A DNA stretch of 48,330 nucleotides, from the NCBI GenBank assembly GCA_035518875.1, contig DATIXD010000173.1, positions 1-48,330 of the forward strand, in the 5' to 3' direction. A program made the position numbers and the translations under genes. The stretch comes from DATIXD01 sp035518875 (GTDB lineage: Bacteria > Pseudomonadota > Gammaproteobacteria > Methylococcales > Methylococcaceae). Below, piece by piece: positions 16,921 to 27,923 of this stretch; positions within the stretch are counted from its first letter, which is position 1, and the number at the start of each line of letters is the position of its first letter. The notes beneath the pieces were generated by a model. The model ran no database searches. It was not told the DNA's origin and was given only the letters and a program-made list of their open reading frames with translations.

Positions 16921-18156
16921 ATGGCAAGAAAAGCGGATCGAAATTTGATCGTCGGATTAGATATCGGCACCTCGAAAGTGGCCGCCATCGTGGGCGAAGT
17001 GAATGAGGATGGCGAGATCGAGGTCATCGGCATCGGCACCCATCCGTCCCGCGGATTGAAAAAGGGTGTCGTGATCAATCTGGAAACCACGGTACAGTCG
17101 ATCCAGCGGGCCATCGAGGAAGCCGAACTGATGGCGGGGTGCAGGATTCACTCTGTTTACGCGGGAATCGCGGGCAGTCATATCAGCAGCATGAATTCCC
17201 ACGGCATCGTCGCGATCAAGGACAAAGAGGTCACCCAGAGCGATGTGGATCGGGTGATCGATTCGGCCCGGGCAGTGGCCATTCCGGCCGACCAGAAAAT
17301 TCTGCACATTCTCCCGCAGGAATTCGTCATCGACCGCCAGGAGGGGATCAAGGAGCCCATCGGCATGTCCGGTATCCGTCTGGAAGCGCGGGTGCATATT
17401 GTCACAGGGGCGGTGAGCGCGGCGCAGAATATCGTCAAGTGCATTCGCCGCTGTGGCTTGGAGGTGGAGGATATCATCTTGGAACAGCTGGCTTCCTGTT
17501 CGGCCGTCCTGACCGAGGACGAGAAGGATCTAGGTGTTTGCCTGGTCGACATCGGCGGCGGCACCACCGATATCGCTGTTTTCACCGATGGGGCGATTCG
17601 GCATACGGCGGTGATACCCATCGCAGGCGATCAGGTCACCAACGACATCGCCGTCGCTCTGCGCACGCCCACGCAGCACGCCGAGGAGATCAAGATCAAG
17701 CACGCCTGTGCTTTGACGCAACTGGCGAATCTGGATGACACCATCGAGGTGTCGAGCATCGGCGATCGTCCTACGCGTCAGATTTCAAGGCTCAACTTGG
17801 CCGAGATCGTTGAGCCTCGTTATGAGGAGCTGTTGCTGTTGGTGCAGGCTGAACTGCGTCGCAGCGGGTTCGAGGATTTGATCGCAGCGGGTATCGTGCT
17901 GAGCGGCGGCAGCGCGAAGGTTGAGGGTTTGGTGGACTTGGCGGAAGAGATTTTCCACATGCCGGTCCGACTCGGTACGCCGCAATATGTTTCGGGTTTG
18001 AATGATGTGGTACGCAATCCCATTTATGCAACCGGTGTCGGGCTGTTGCTGTTCGGGCGTCAGCACAATCGGCTCGGGGAGAAAAGCGCCTTGACTGGTG
18101 GCGGTTTCAGGGCGATGTGGGCCAGGATGAAAAATTGGTTTCAAGGCAACTTCTAA
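16921..18156 (+). CDS. ftsA: Cell division protein FtsA
   Basis: FtsA is the actin-like ATPase that tethers FtsZ to the membrane and recruits later division proteins. From ATG 16921 the product has 411 residues. It shows the phosphate-1 motif VGLDIGTSKVAAIVGEV, a 1C domain, DIGGGTTDIAVF as phosphate-2, and GIVLSGGSAKVEG as the adenosine motif. The C-terminus AMWARMKNWFQGNF is the amphipathic membrane-targeting helix. TTG 16912, three codons upstream, is an alternative start; neither has a strong ribosome binding site. Confidence 0.96.
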   Translation: MARKADRNLIVGLDIGTSKVAAIVGEVNEDGEIEVIGIGTHPSRGLKKGVVINLETTVQSIQRAIEEAELMAGCRIHSVYAGIAGSHISSMNSHGIVAIKDKEVTQSDVDRVIDSARAVAIPADQKILHILPQEFVIDRQEGIKEPIGMSGIRLEARVHIVTGAVSAAQNIVKCIRRCGLEVEDIILEQLASCSAVLTEDEKDLGVCLVDIGGGTTDIAVFTDGAIRHTAVIPIAGDQVTNDIAVALRTPTQHAEEIKIKHACALTQLANLDDTIEVSSIGDRPTRQISRLNLAEIVEPRYEELLLLVQAELRRSGFEDLIAAGIVLSGGSAKVEGLVDLAEEIFHMPVRLGTPQYVSGLNDVVRNPIYATGVGLLLFGRQHNRLGEKSALTGGGFRAMWARMKNWFQGNF

Positions 18157-18191
18157 ATTTCAGATCAACAGACAATCAAGGGGTGAATACG

Positions 18192-19337
18192 ATGAAATTC
18201 GAACTGGTGGACTCATACAGTCAAAAGGCAGTTATCAAGGTAGTCGGGGTCGGTGGCGGCGGAGGCAATGCCGTGAACCACATGGTGAGCAGTCACATCG
18301 AAGGTGTGGATTTCATTTGCGCCAATACCGATGCACAGGCATTGAAGCACATTCAGTCGCGTTCGATCATTCAGTTGGGCAACGCCCTGACCAAGGGGTT
18401 GGGCGCGGGCGCGAATCCGGATATTGGCCGGCAGGCCGCATTGGACGACCGCGAGCGGATCCTGGAGGTACTGGGCGGCTCCGATATGGTGTTCATCACC
18501 GCCGGCATGGGCGGCGGTACGGGTACCGGCGCCGCACCGGTGATCGCCGAAATCGCCAAGGAGGCGGGCATCCTGACCGTCGCCGTGGTGACCAAGCCGT
18601 TTCCCTTCGAAGGCAAGAAAAGACGGGCGGTTGCCGAAAAAGGCATCGACGAACTGAGCCAGTTCGTCGACTCCCTGATCACCATTCCGAACGAGAAACT
18701 GTTGCCGGTACTGGGCAAGGACATCAGCCTCATCGGCGCGTTCGCCGCTGCCAACGATGTGCTGTTGGGCGCCGTGCAAGGCATCGCCGATTTGATCACC
18801 CGGCCCGGCCTCATCAACGTGGACTTCGCCGACGTGCGCACGGTGATGTCGGAAATGGGTATGGCGATGATGGGCTCCGGCGTGGCCAGCGGCCCGAATC
18901 GGGCGCGGGAGGCGGCGGAAAAAGCGATAGCCAGTCCCTTGCTTGACGATATCAATCTTCAGGGCGCGCGCGGCATTCTGGTTAACATCGCCGGCGGTCC
19001 GGGTCTGGCAATCGGCGAGTTCGACGAGGTCGGCAGCGCGGTCAAGGAATTCGCTTCCGATGACGCGAACGTGGTGATCGGGCTGTCCATTGACCCCGAT
19101 CTCGGAGACGAGCTACGGGTCACCGTGGTGGCGACCGGCTTGGCGAATCAGCAACAACAGAGTGAATCGCCGATCAGATTGGTGCAAAAGCACAACGGCC
19201 AGATCGACTACGGCACGCTGGAGCGTCCCACGGTCATCCGCAACAAGCCGAAGCACGAACCCAGGACGGACGCGAAAAAGGAGAATGACTTCGAATTTCT
19301 TGATATCCCGGCCTTTCTCAGACGTCAAGCCGACTAG
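18192..19337 (+). CDS. ftsZ: Cell division GTPase FtsZ
   Basis: FtsZ is the tubulin homologue that forms the division ring. The 381-residue product has the N-terminal KVVGVGGGGGNAVN loop, the tubulin signature GMGGGTGTGAAP at 105-116, the T7-loop region NVDFADVRTVMSEMGMA, and a variable linker followed by the conserved C-terminal peptide FLDIPAFLRRQAD that binds FtsA and other partners. ATG 18192 is preceded by AAGGGGTG with eight bases of spacing. An upstream in-frame start at 18117 would lie inside ftsA and add unmatched residues. Confidence 0.98.
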   Translation: MKFELVDSYSQKAVIKVVGVGGGGGNAVNHMVSSHIEGVDFICANTDAQALKHIQSRSIIQLGNALTKGLGAGANPDIGRQAALDDRERILEVLGGSDMVFITAGMGGGTGTGAAPVIAEIAKEAGILTVAVVTKPFPFEGKKRRAVAEKGIDELSQFVDSLITIPNEKLLPVLGKDISLIGAFAAANDVLLGAVQGIADLITRPGLINVDFADVRTVMSEMGMAMMGSGVASGPNRAREAAEKAIASPLLDDINLQGARGILVNIAGGPGLAIGEFDEVGSAVKEFASDDANVVIGLSIDPDLGDELRVTVVATGLANQQQQSESPIRLVQKHNGQIDYGTLERPTVIRNKPKHEPRTDAKKENDFEFLDIPAFLRRQAD

Positions 19338-19461
19338 AGGAAGAGCCGAACAGGCGGGGACTTGAATGCGCTCCCTCCCTGTCTCGCCGGTCGGCACAAA
19401 TCATGCGTGAATGAGACGAGCCGAATTTTATCCATGGAATAACCTAGCGTAGGAGTGTCGG

Positions 19462-20376
19462 ATGATAAGACAGAGAACATTGAAAAACGTCATAAGAGCG
19501 ACGGGGGTCGGGTTGCATACCGGGGAAAAGGTTTATTTGACCCTCCGGCCGGCCGCGGCCAATACGGGCATCAAGTTCCGCCGGGTGGATTTGCCCGAGC
19601 CGGTCGTGATCGACGCCAAACCGGAAAACGTGGGCGAAACCATCCTGTCGACTACGCTGGTCAACGGCCAGGTCAAGATCTCGACGGTCGAGCACCTGCT
19701 TTCCGCTTTTGCCGGACTGGGCGTCGATAATGCCTATGTCGATGTCAGCGCGCCCGAGGTGCCGATCATGGACGGCAGCGCCGGGCCTTTCGTTTTCCTG
19801 ATCCAGTCCGCGGGCGTGCAGGAGCAGGAAGCGCCGAAGAAATTCATCCGCATCAAGAAGGAATTGCGGGTGGAGGACGGCGACAAATGGGCCAAATTCG
19901 AGCCTTATGATGGTTTCAAGGTTACTTTTACCATCGATTTCGACCATCCGGCTTTCCACCAGGACACCCAGACCGCCAGCATCGACTTTTCCTCGACCTC
20001 GTTTGTGAAGGAAGTCAGCCGTGCGAGAACCTTCGGCTTCATGCGCGATATCGAGGCGCTGCGGAAAAAGCGGCTGGCGCTGGGCGGCAGCATGGACAAT
20101 GCGATCGTGGTGGACAACTATCGTATCCTTAACGAGGACGGTCTGCGTTACGCGGATGAGTTCGTCAAGCACAAGATTCTGGACGCCATCGGCGACCTTT
20201 ATCTGCTGGGGCATAGCCTGATCGGATCGTTCGTCGGGCACAAGTCCGGACACGGCCTTAACAACCAGTTGTTGAGGGAACTGCTCAAGCAGAAAGACGC
20301 TTGGGAATCGGTCACTTTCAGTGAGGAAGAAAATTTGCCGATTTCATACATGCGAACGGTGCGGGCCGCGCGCTGA
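19462..20376 (+). CDS. lpxC: UDP-3-O-acyl-N-acetylglucosamine deacetylase LpxC
   Basis: LpxC is the zinc deacetylase that commits UDP-acyl-GlcNAc to lipid A synthesis. The 304-residue protein (E. coli: 305) has the zinc ligand H78 in VEHLLSAFAG, the HKILDAIGDLYLLG motif with the other zinc ligands, and GHKSGHGLNNQL containing the catalytic histidine. ATG 19462 follows AGGAG (19451-19455). A 124-base gap separates it from ftsZ, so it may have its own promoter. It converges with dciA. Confidence 0.97.
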   Translation: MIRQRTLKNVIRATGVGLHTGEKVYLTLRPAAANTGIKFRRVDLPEPVVIDAKPENVGETILSTTLVNGQVKISTVEHLLSAFAGLGVDNAYVDVSAPEVPIMDGSAGPFVFLIQSAGVQEQEAPKKFIRIKKELRVEDGDKWAKFEPYDGFKVTFTIDFDHPAFHQDTQTASIDFSSTSFVKEVSRARTFGFMRDIEALRKKRLALGGSMDNAIVVDNYRILNEDGLRYADEFVKHKILDAIGDLYLLGHSLIGSFVGHKSGHGLNNQLLRELLKQKDAWESVTFSEEENLPISYMRTVRAAR

Positions 20377-20422
20377 AACCTTCGACTCCCACCTTCCGCT
20401 TCCGCTAGAGAAGTGGGGGAAG

Positions 20423-20872
20423 TCACTTGCGCCAGGCGTAGCGCTCGATCGTTGCGCCGAGCCGCTCCAGCGCCTGCCGCAGCTCATCGGAAGGCGCCCC
20501 CGGGCCGCTGGCCTTGACCATGCGAGCCACCTCCGGCGAGGGCAACTTGATGGGCTTTGGCTTGTATGCGGGCGCCTGAAGTCTCAAATTGCGCACCTGG
20601 ATTTCGCGAAACTCATACTCGGCAAGCGCGCCGATTCTTGCCAGGATGGCGGGCGCATAAAACCGTAGTTGGGAAGCCCAGGCGGGCGAATCGGTGAATA
20701 GGACCAGGCGATTCTCATGGGCCAAGCAATCCCTGCAATGTTCGGCCAGGGATGCGGGCAAGGACTCTCTGACCAGCCCCAGTATCACCGCATGCTCGCC
20801 GACTTTATCCAGTAGCGAGCGGAAAACCGAGCCGTTCAAAAGTTTCTGGGTGGATTCCGGTACGCTCGTCAT
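20423..20872 (-). CDS. dciA: DciA-like protein (DUF721), replicative helicase loader
   Basis: The 149-residue product contains a DUF721 domain: LAEHCRDCLAHENRLVLFTDSPAWASQLRFYAPAILARI, followed by a variable C-terminus. DciA-family proteins load DnaB helicase in bacteria that lack DnaC. Residue ends KPIKLPSPEVARMV and RQALERLGATIERYAWRK are not recognised. ATG 20872 was chosen because GGGAGAG lies eight bases before it; a longer frame reaches 21055 but has no family support. It is divergent from secA, where E. coli instead carries secM on the same strand as secA. Confidence 0.8.
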   Translation of the reverse strand: MTSVPESTQKLLNGSVFRSLLDKVGEHAVILGLVRESLPASLAEHCRDCLAHENRLVLFTDSPAWASQLRFYAPAILARIGALAEYEFREIQVRNLRLQAPAYKPKPIKLPSPEVARMVKASGPGAPSDELRQALERLGATIERYAWRK

Positions 20873-21119
20873 GGCTGTTCTCTCCCAGGCTGGTTCAAGC
20901 CTACCTTTGGGCCGCTCTTTCCGAAGATAACCGCTCAGTTCCTCGTTCGTTGCCGGGCGAATAGCGGGGACGGTTATTCCCAAACAACTCCAATCGTGTC
21001 GAAGACGGTGGTTTCGAATTCCTGCCATTGAACCACGGTCGCGGGCGCCCGTCATTATTAAAAAGGTGTCATTTACGGTATCATCGGCAATTCTTTTTCA
21101 CGGTTGGAACTAATACACA

Positions 21120-23831
<2,712 letters not shown>

Positions 23832-23850
23832 CTGCCGAAAGGGTGGATGG

Positions 23851-25062
23851 ATGACGGTCAAGGACTTTGACACGCAGTCGCCGACTGTGGCGGGCGTCAG
23901 GCTGGGTGCGGCCGGAGCCGGCTTAAAACGCGCTGACCGAGACGATATCCTGGTGATCGAACTTGCGCCCGGCTCCAACTGTGCGGCCGTTTTCACGCGC
24001 AACGCCTTTTGCGCTGCACCGGTCACAGTGGCGCGGGAACATCTCGCCAGCGCGCCGCGTTGGCTCTTGATCAACTCCGGAAATGCCAATGCCGGAACCG
24101 GCAAGCGTGGTATCGAGGACGCCCGGCGCACGTGCCGGTCGCTGGCCGAGCTGACCGGCGGGTGCGGGCAAGAAGTGTTGCCGTTTTCCACCGGCGTGAT
24201 CGGCGAGTATCTGCCGGTGGATAGGGTCGAAGCCGCGCTGCCCGCCGCCTTGGAGGCCTTGACCGAGGCCGGTTGGCAACGGGCGGCGCGCGCCATCATG
24301 ACCACCGACACCCGGCCCAAGATCGCATTCCGCTCGATCATGCTAGACGGCCATGAAGTCGTGGTCGCGGGTATCGCCAAGGGAGCCGGCATGATCCAGC
24401 CGAACATGGCGACCATGCTGGCCTTCATCGCGACGGATGCGAACGTGGAAGTCAGAACGCTACAAAACTGTCTCGTTATGGCGGCGGATCGTAGTTTCAA
24501 CTGCATCACCGTGGACGGGGATACCTCCACCAACGACGCCTGTGTGTTGATGGCGACCGGCTGTTCCGGCGCGCCGCGGATCGATCGGGACAGCGTACAT
24601 TATCCGGTTTTCGCCGAGGCAGTGCAGGCGGTTTGCGACCAGTTGGCCGAGGCGATCGTGCGTGATGGCGAAGGCGCCACCAAGCTGATGCGCATTCGGG
24701 TGGAGCACGCCACCAGCGAGGCGGAGGCGCGCGGCGTGGCCAAGACCATTGCCCACTCGCCCCTAGTCAAGACCGCGTTTTTCGCCAACGATCCGAACTG
24801 GGGCAGAATTCTGGCGGCGGTTGGGCGTTCCGACTGTCCCGGTCTGGACATCGGCAAGGTTTCCATCTGGCTGGACGATGTCTGCATCGTCGAGCAAGGC
24901 GGACGCGCTCCAGATTACACGGAAGCGGCGGGGCAGACCGTGATGGCGCGAGACGACATCACGATTCGTGTTTTGCTGGGGCGCGGAACGGCCTCACAGT
25001 GCGTTCTGACTTGCGATTTTTCCTACGATTATGTCCGAATCAATGCCGAGTATCGCACCTAG
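23851..25062 (+). CDS. argJ: Bifunctional ornithine acetyltransferase / N-acetylglutamate synthase ArgJ
   Basis: ArgJ recycles the acetyl group between acetylornithine and glutamate in arginine synthesis. The 403-residue precursor self-cleaves before the catalytic threonine T188 in PNMATMLAF. NSGNANAGTG, GVIGEYLPVD, DRSFNCITVDGDTSTND and FFANDPNWGRI are all typical. Whether it is mono- or bifunctional cannot be told from sequence alone. It follows secA by 19 bases, and the argJ-MutT order is common in Pseudomonas-like genomes. Confidence 0.97.
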   Translation: MTVKDFDTQSPTVAGVRLGAAGAGLKRADRDDILVIELAPGSNCAAVFTRNAFCAAPVTVAREHLASAPRWLLINSGNANAGTGKRGIEDARRTCRSLAELTGGCGQEVLPFSTGVIGEYLPVDRVEAALPAALEALTEAGWQRAARAIMTTDTRPKIAFRSIMLDGHEVVVAGIAKGAGMIQPNMATMLAFIATDANVEVRTLQNCLVMAADRSFNCITVDGDTSTNDACVLMATGCSGAPRIDRDSVHYPVFAEAVQAVCDQLAEAIVRDGEGATKLMRIRVEHATSEAEARGVAKTIAHSPLVKTAFFANDPNWGRILAAVGRSDCPGLDIGKVSIWLDDVCIVEQGGRAPDYTEAAGQTVMARDDITIRVLLGRGTASQCVLTCDFSYDYVRINAEYRT

Positions 25063-25063
25063 G

Positions 25064-26014
25064 ATGGATCGTCAAGCCGGGTTACACGTCGCGGTCGGTC
25101 TCATCAGGAATGCCGCCGGCGAATTGCTCATCGCCCGCCGCCCTGAGCATCTGCATCAAGGCGGCTTGTGGGAGTTTCCGGGGGGCAAGGTCGAGCCGGG
25201 TGAAACCGTGCGTGAAGCCTTGCGGCGCGAGTTGAAGGAGGAGCTTGCGATCACCGTGGAAGATGCCTCGCCCTGGCTGAAGATTCATCATGTCTACCCG
25301 GAGCGCCAAGTGCTTTTGGATGTCTGGCAGGTACATGCTTTCAGCGGAACGCCTTTCGGCGTCGAGGATCAGCCGATCCGCTGGGTGGCCGCTGGAGAGC
25401 TGCCGCGCTACGAGTTTCCGCCCGCCAATCGGCCCATCGTGACGGCGGCCCGACTGCCCGATCGTTACGCCATTGTTGATGATGAGATCGGCGATGTCGA
25501 GGCCTTGTTTCGGAAATTACAGCAACTGGTCGAGCGCGGTTTTCGGTTGATCCAGTTGCGCGCGAAACAGCTGGATGAAGGCGCCTATCGTGAGTTGGCA
25601 GACCGCGCAAGCACTTATTTCCGCCCACAGGCAATAGCAGTGTTGCTCAATGCCGAACCTGAGTTGACTCTGCGAACCGGAACGGCGGGTGTCCATTTGA
25701 CCAGTGCGCGCTTGATGGCCCTCAACGAACGCCCTTTGAGCGCCGATCTTTGGGTGGCAGCTTCCTGCCACAACCGCGAAGAATTGCGACAGGCAGAACG
25801 CATCGGCGTCGATTTCGTCGTGCTGTCTCCGGTATTGGCGACGCCTTCCCACCCCGAAGCCAGTCCACTCGGTTGGTCCTATTTCGGGCGCTTGGTCGAA
25901 GAGACGAATTTGCCGGTTTTTGCATTGGGCGGGATGAAGTTGGTGGATCTGGTCGAAGCCAAACGACATGGCGCCCAGGGTATTGCGGCAATCCGGGGAT
26001 TTTGCGGCGAGTAG
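25064..26014 (+). CDS. Nudix hydrolase (MutT-like) fused to a ThiE/TenI-like domain
   Basis: The 316-residue product has two domains. Residues 1-130 are a MutT-type Nudix hydrolase with the box at 41-63 (GGKVEPGE...RELKEEL); MutT removes 8-oxo-dGTP. Residues about 135-316 resemble thiamin phosphate synthase (LIQLRAKQLDEG, VVLSPVLATPSHP, PVFALGGM). Several ThiE active-site positions are changed: LLNAEPE in place of the usual NDR-type motif, VHLTSARL for VHLGQxDL, and no lysine after the PT turn. Activity of that half is therefore doubtful. The start is uncertain: ATG 25064 gives a MutT-like N-terminus right after the argJ stop; ATGs at 25031 and 25043 lie inside argJ. Confidence 0.9.
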   Translation: MDRQAGLHVAVGLIRNAAGELLIARRPEHLHQGGLWEFPGGKVEPGETVREALRRELKEELAITVEDASPWLKIHHVYPERQVLLDVWQVHAFSGTPFGVEDQPIRWVAAGELPRYEFPPANRPIVTAARLPDRYAIVDDEIGDVEALFRKLQQLVERGFRLIQLRAKQLDEGAYRELADRASTYFRPQAIAVLLNAEPELTLRTGTAGVHLTSARLMALNERPLSADLWVAASCHNREELRQAERIGVDFVVLSPVLATPSHPEASPLGWSYFGRLVEETNLPVFALGGMKLVDLVEAKRHGAQGIAAIRGFCGE

Positions 26015-26035
26015 AGATTTCCGCGGATGTTTAGT

Positions 26036-26089
26036 CTTGGTGCGAGACGATCAATATTGGTGCATAATATGAAAATGAATCTTGGTGTG
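26036..26089 (+). promoter_or_regulatory. Three TTGGTG(C/T) half-sites, likely NtrC enhancer
   Basis: CTTGGTGCG at 26036-26044, ATTGGTGCA at 26056-26064 and CTTGGTGTG at 26081-26089 repeat the right half of the NtrC consensus TGCACCA-N3-TGGTGCA. The left halves are degenerate. They sit about 70-125 bases before the predicted glnA start, a normal distance for an NtrC enhancer. Confidence 0.5.
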
Positions 26090-26134
26090 CTGAAAAAAAT
26101 GCAGCATCTATCGCTAGATATGACTGCCGGCGCA

Positions 26135-26151
26135 TTGGTATGATTTTTGCC
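26135..26151 (+). promoter_or_regulatory. Sigma-54 (-24/-12) promoter of glnA
   Basis: TTGGTATGATTTTTGCC has GG at 26137-26138 and GC at 26149-26150 with exactly ten bases between, as required for RpoN. It matches TTGGCACG-N4-TTGC except at two central positions. Transcription would start near 26162, about 36 bases before the glnA ATG. Confidence 0.8.
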
Positions 26152-26197
26152 GTCACTACAGCCTATTGAATGACCATAAGAAAATGAGGAAACCAGC

Positions 26198-27607
26198 ATG
26201 ACGCCCAAAGAAGTACTTCAGATGATCAAGGAAAAGGAAGTCAAATATGTCGATTTTCGCTTTGCCGATACGCGCGGCAAAGAACAGCATGTGACCGTTC
26301 CCGTTAACACTGTCGACGAAGACCTATTCGAAGACGGTAAGATGTTCGACGGTTCTTCCATTGCCGGCTGGAAAGGGATCAACGAATCGGACATGATTTT
26401 GATGCCCGATCCCGCCACCGCCACGATGGATCCCTTTTTCGATGATGCCACCCTGGTCTTGCGTTGCGACATCGTCGAGCCCTCTACCATGCAAGGTTAT
26501 GAGCGCGATCCGCGATCCATCGCCAAACGTGCAGAAGCCTATCTGAAATCGACTGGCATCGCCGATACCGCGCTGTTCGGACCGGAAAACGAGTTTTTCG
26601 TGTTCGACGATGTGCGCTGGGGCGCGAACATGCAGGGCGCGTTCTACAAGGTCGATTCCGAGGAGGCCGGCTGGAACTCTGAAAAGGTTTACGAAGACGG
26701 CAATATCGGCCACCGTCCGGGGGTGAAGGGCGGCTACTTTCCGGTACCGCCGGTCGACTCCCTCCAGGATATGCGCTCTGCGATGTGCAATACCCTCGAA
26801 GATATGGGGGTGACGGTCGAAGTGCACCACCACGAAGTGGCGACTGCGGGCCAGTGCGAAATCGGTGTCAAGTTCAACACCCTGGTCAAAAAGGCCGACG
26901 AGGTGCTGACTCTGAAATATGTTGTTCAGAACGTCGCTCATGCCTACGGCAAGACCGCCTCCTTCATGCCCAAACCGCTGGTCGGCGACAACGGTAGCGG
27001 CATGCACGTACACCAGTCGCTGGCCAAGAGCGGCGTCAACCTGTTCACGGGCGATCTTTACGGCGGCTTGTCCGAAACCGCGCTGTATTACATCGGCGGC
27101 ATTATCAAGCACGCCAAAGCCCTGAACGCCTTCTGCAACGCTTCCACCAACAGCTACAAGCGTCTGGTCCCGGGCTTCGAGGCCCCGGTCATGCTGGCCT
27201 ATTCCGCCCGCAACCGCTCCGCCTCCATCCGCATTCCCTACGTGATGAACCCGAAGGCGCGCCGCATTGAGGTGCGTTTCCCCGACTCTACCGCCAACCC
27301 GTATCTGGCTTTCGCTGCGATGCTGATGGCCGGTCTGGACGGCATCCAGAACAAGATCCATCCGGGCGATGCCATGGACAAGGATCTGTACGACCTGCCG
27401 CCGGAGGAGGAAAAGAACATCCCGCAGGTTTGTTATTCCTTCGACATGGCGATGGACGCGCTGAGTGCGGATCGCGAGTTCCTGACCCGCGGCGGCGTGT
27501 TTACCGACGACGTGATCGATGCTTACATCGACTTAAAGATGCAGGATGTCACTCGCTTGCGCATGAGCACCCACCCGGTCGAGTTCGACATGTACTACAG
27601 CCTTTGA
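26198..27607 (+). CDS. glnA: Glutamine synthetase, type I
   Basis: GlnA condenses ammonia and glutamate to glutamine with ATP. The 469-residue protein has the usual type I-beta length. It contains FDGSSIAGW, the metal-binding GPENEFFVFD, HHHEVATAGQCEIG, the KPLVGDNGSGMHVHQS loop, and the adenylylation tyrosine Y398 in KDLYDLPPEE, so GlnE-type control is expected. GAGG precedes ATG 26198 by about ten bases. A strong hairpin terminator follows (27664-27690), separating glnA from ntrB, although an NtrC-type site downstream suggests shared nitrogen control. Confidence 0.98.
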   Translation: MTPKEVLQMIKEKEVKYVDFRFADTRGKEQHVTVPVNTVDEDLFEDGKMFDGSSIAGWKGINESDMILMPDPATATMDPFFDDATLVLRCDIVEPSTMQGYERDPRSIAKRAEAYLKSTGIADTALFGPENEFFVFDDVRWGANMQGAFYKVDSEEAGWNSEKVYEDGNIGHRPGVKGGYFPVPPVDSLQDMRSAMCNTLEDMGVTVEVHHHEVATAGQCEIGVKFNTLVKKADEVLTLKYVVQNVAHAYGKTASFMPKPLVGDNGSGMHVHQSLAKSGVNLFTGDLYGGLSETALYYIGGIIKHAKALNAFCNASTNSYKRLVPGFEAPVMLAYSARNRSASIRIPYVMNPKARRIEVRFPDSTANPYLAFAAMLMAGLDGIQNKIHPGDAMDKDLYDLPPEEEKNIPQVCYSFDMAMDALSADREFLTRGGVFTDDVIDAYIDLKMQDVTRLRMSTHPVEFDMYYSL

Positions 27608-27663
27608 TCCGAGGTATCTGCAAAGTGTGACGCTATTCCGCCAAGCTTGCAGGAGTCGATCTG

Positions 27664-27690
27664 AAAACGCCCCGAAATGGGGCGTTTTTT
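27664..27690 (+). terminator. Rho-independent terminator of glnA
   Basis: AAAACGCCCC (27664-27673) pairs with GGGGCGTTTT (27679-27688) around a GAAAT loop and is followed by further T residues. This is a 10-base stem with a U-run, 57 bases after the glnA stop. Confidence 0.92.
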
Positions 27691-27760
27691 GTGGGGATTA
27701 GCTCTCGCCAAGCCATGACAATGCAGTGTTTCCCTATCGAGTGCGGAAAAGAAGATTTAT

Positions 27761-27777
27761 GGCGCCAAGATGATGCA
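27761..27777. promoter_or_regulatory. NtrC-like binding dyad upstream of ntrB
   Basis: GGCGCCAAGATGATGCA matches the NtrC consensus TGCACCA-N3-TGGTGCA at 11 of 14 defined positions. Its centre is about 154 bases before the start predicted from the sigma-54-type element at 27897-27912, an enhancer-like distance. Confidence 0.5.
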
Positions 27778-27896
27778 AGCAACGGAACTGAAGTGCCCAG
27801 GGAGCTGCTCGCCGCATCGATTTGAATGCCACGAAAACCTTGACTGGAACAAGCCGTCAAATACACGATAGTTTGGTTTGTGTTGTGGTTGTCCCG

Positions 27897-27912
27897 TGGC
27901 CTGCTAATTGCT
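27897..27912 (+). promoter_or_regulatory. Sigma-54-type -24/-12 element directly before ntrB
   Basis: TGGCCTGCTAATTGCT has GG at 27898-27899 and GC at 27910-27911, ten bases apart, and matches TGGCACG-N4-TTGCW at all but two defined positions. The predicted transcription start is at about 27923, at the ntrB ATG (27924), and no Shine-Dalgarno sequence precedes that ATG. Confidence 0.55.
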
Positions 27913-27923
27913 ATTGATTGACC

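Larger units (their letters stand above)
27691..27923. other. glnA-ntrB intergenic region
   Basis: Together with the terminator region this forms a gap of about 316 bases. It carries no gene that I can support. It holds an NtrC-like dyad and a sigma-54-type element listed separately. Confidence 0.6.

Noticed and set aside
19338..19461. Imperfect stem between ftsZ and lpxC as a terminator
   Set aside because: The arms (GGCGGGGAC and GTCTCGCC) need a bulge and a long loop, and no T-run follows.
20377..20422. Imperfect hairpin between convergent lpxC and dciA
   Set aside because: Stem needs bulges, no T-run on either strand; too weak to call a terminator.
20873..21055. 61-residue N-terminal extension of DciA
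   Set aside because: No family match; ATG 20872 has a strong GGGAGAG site.
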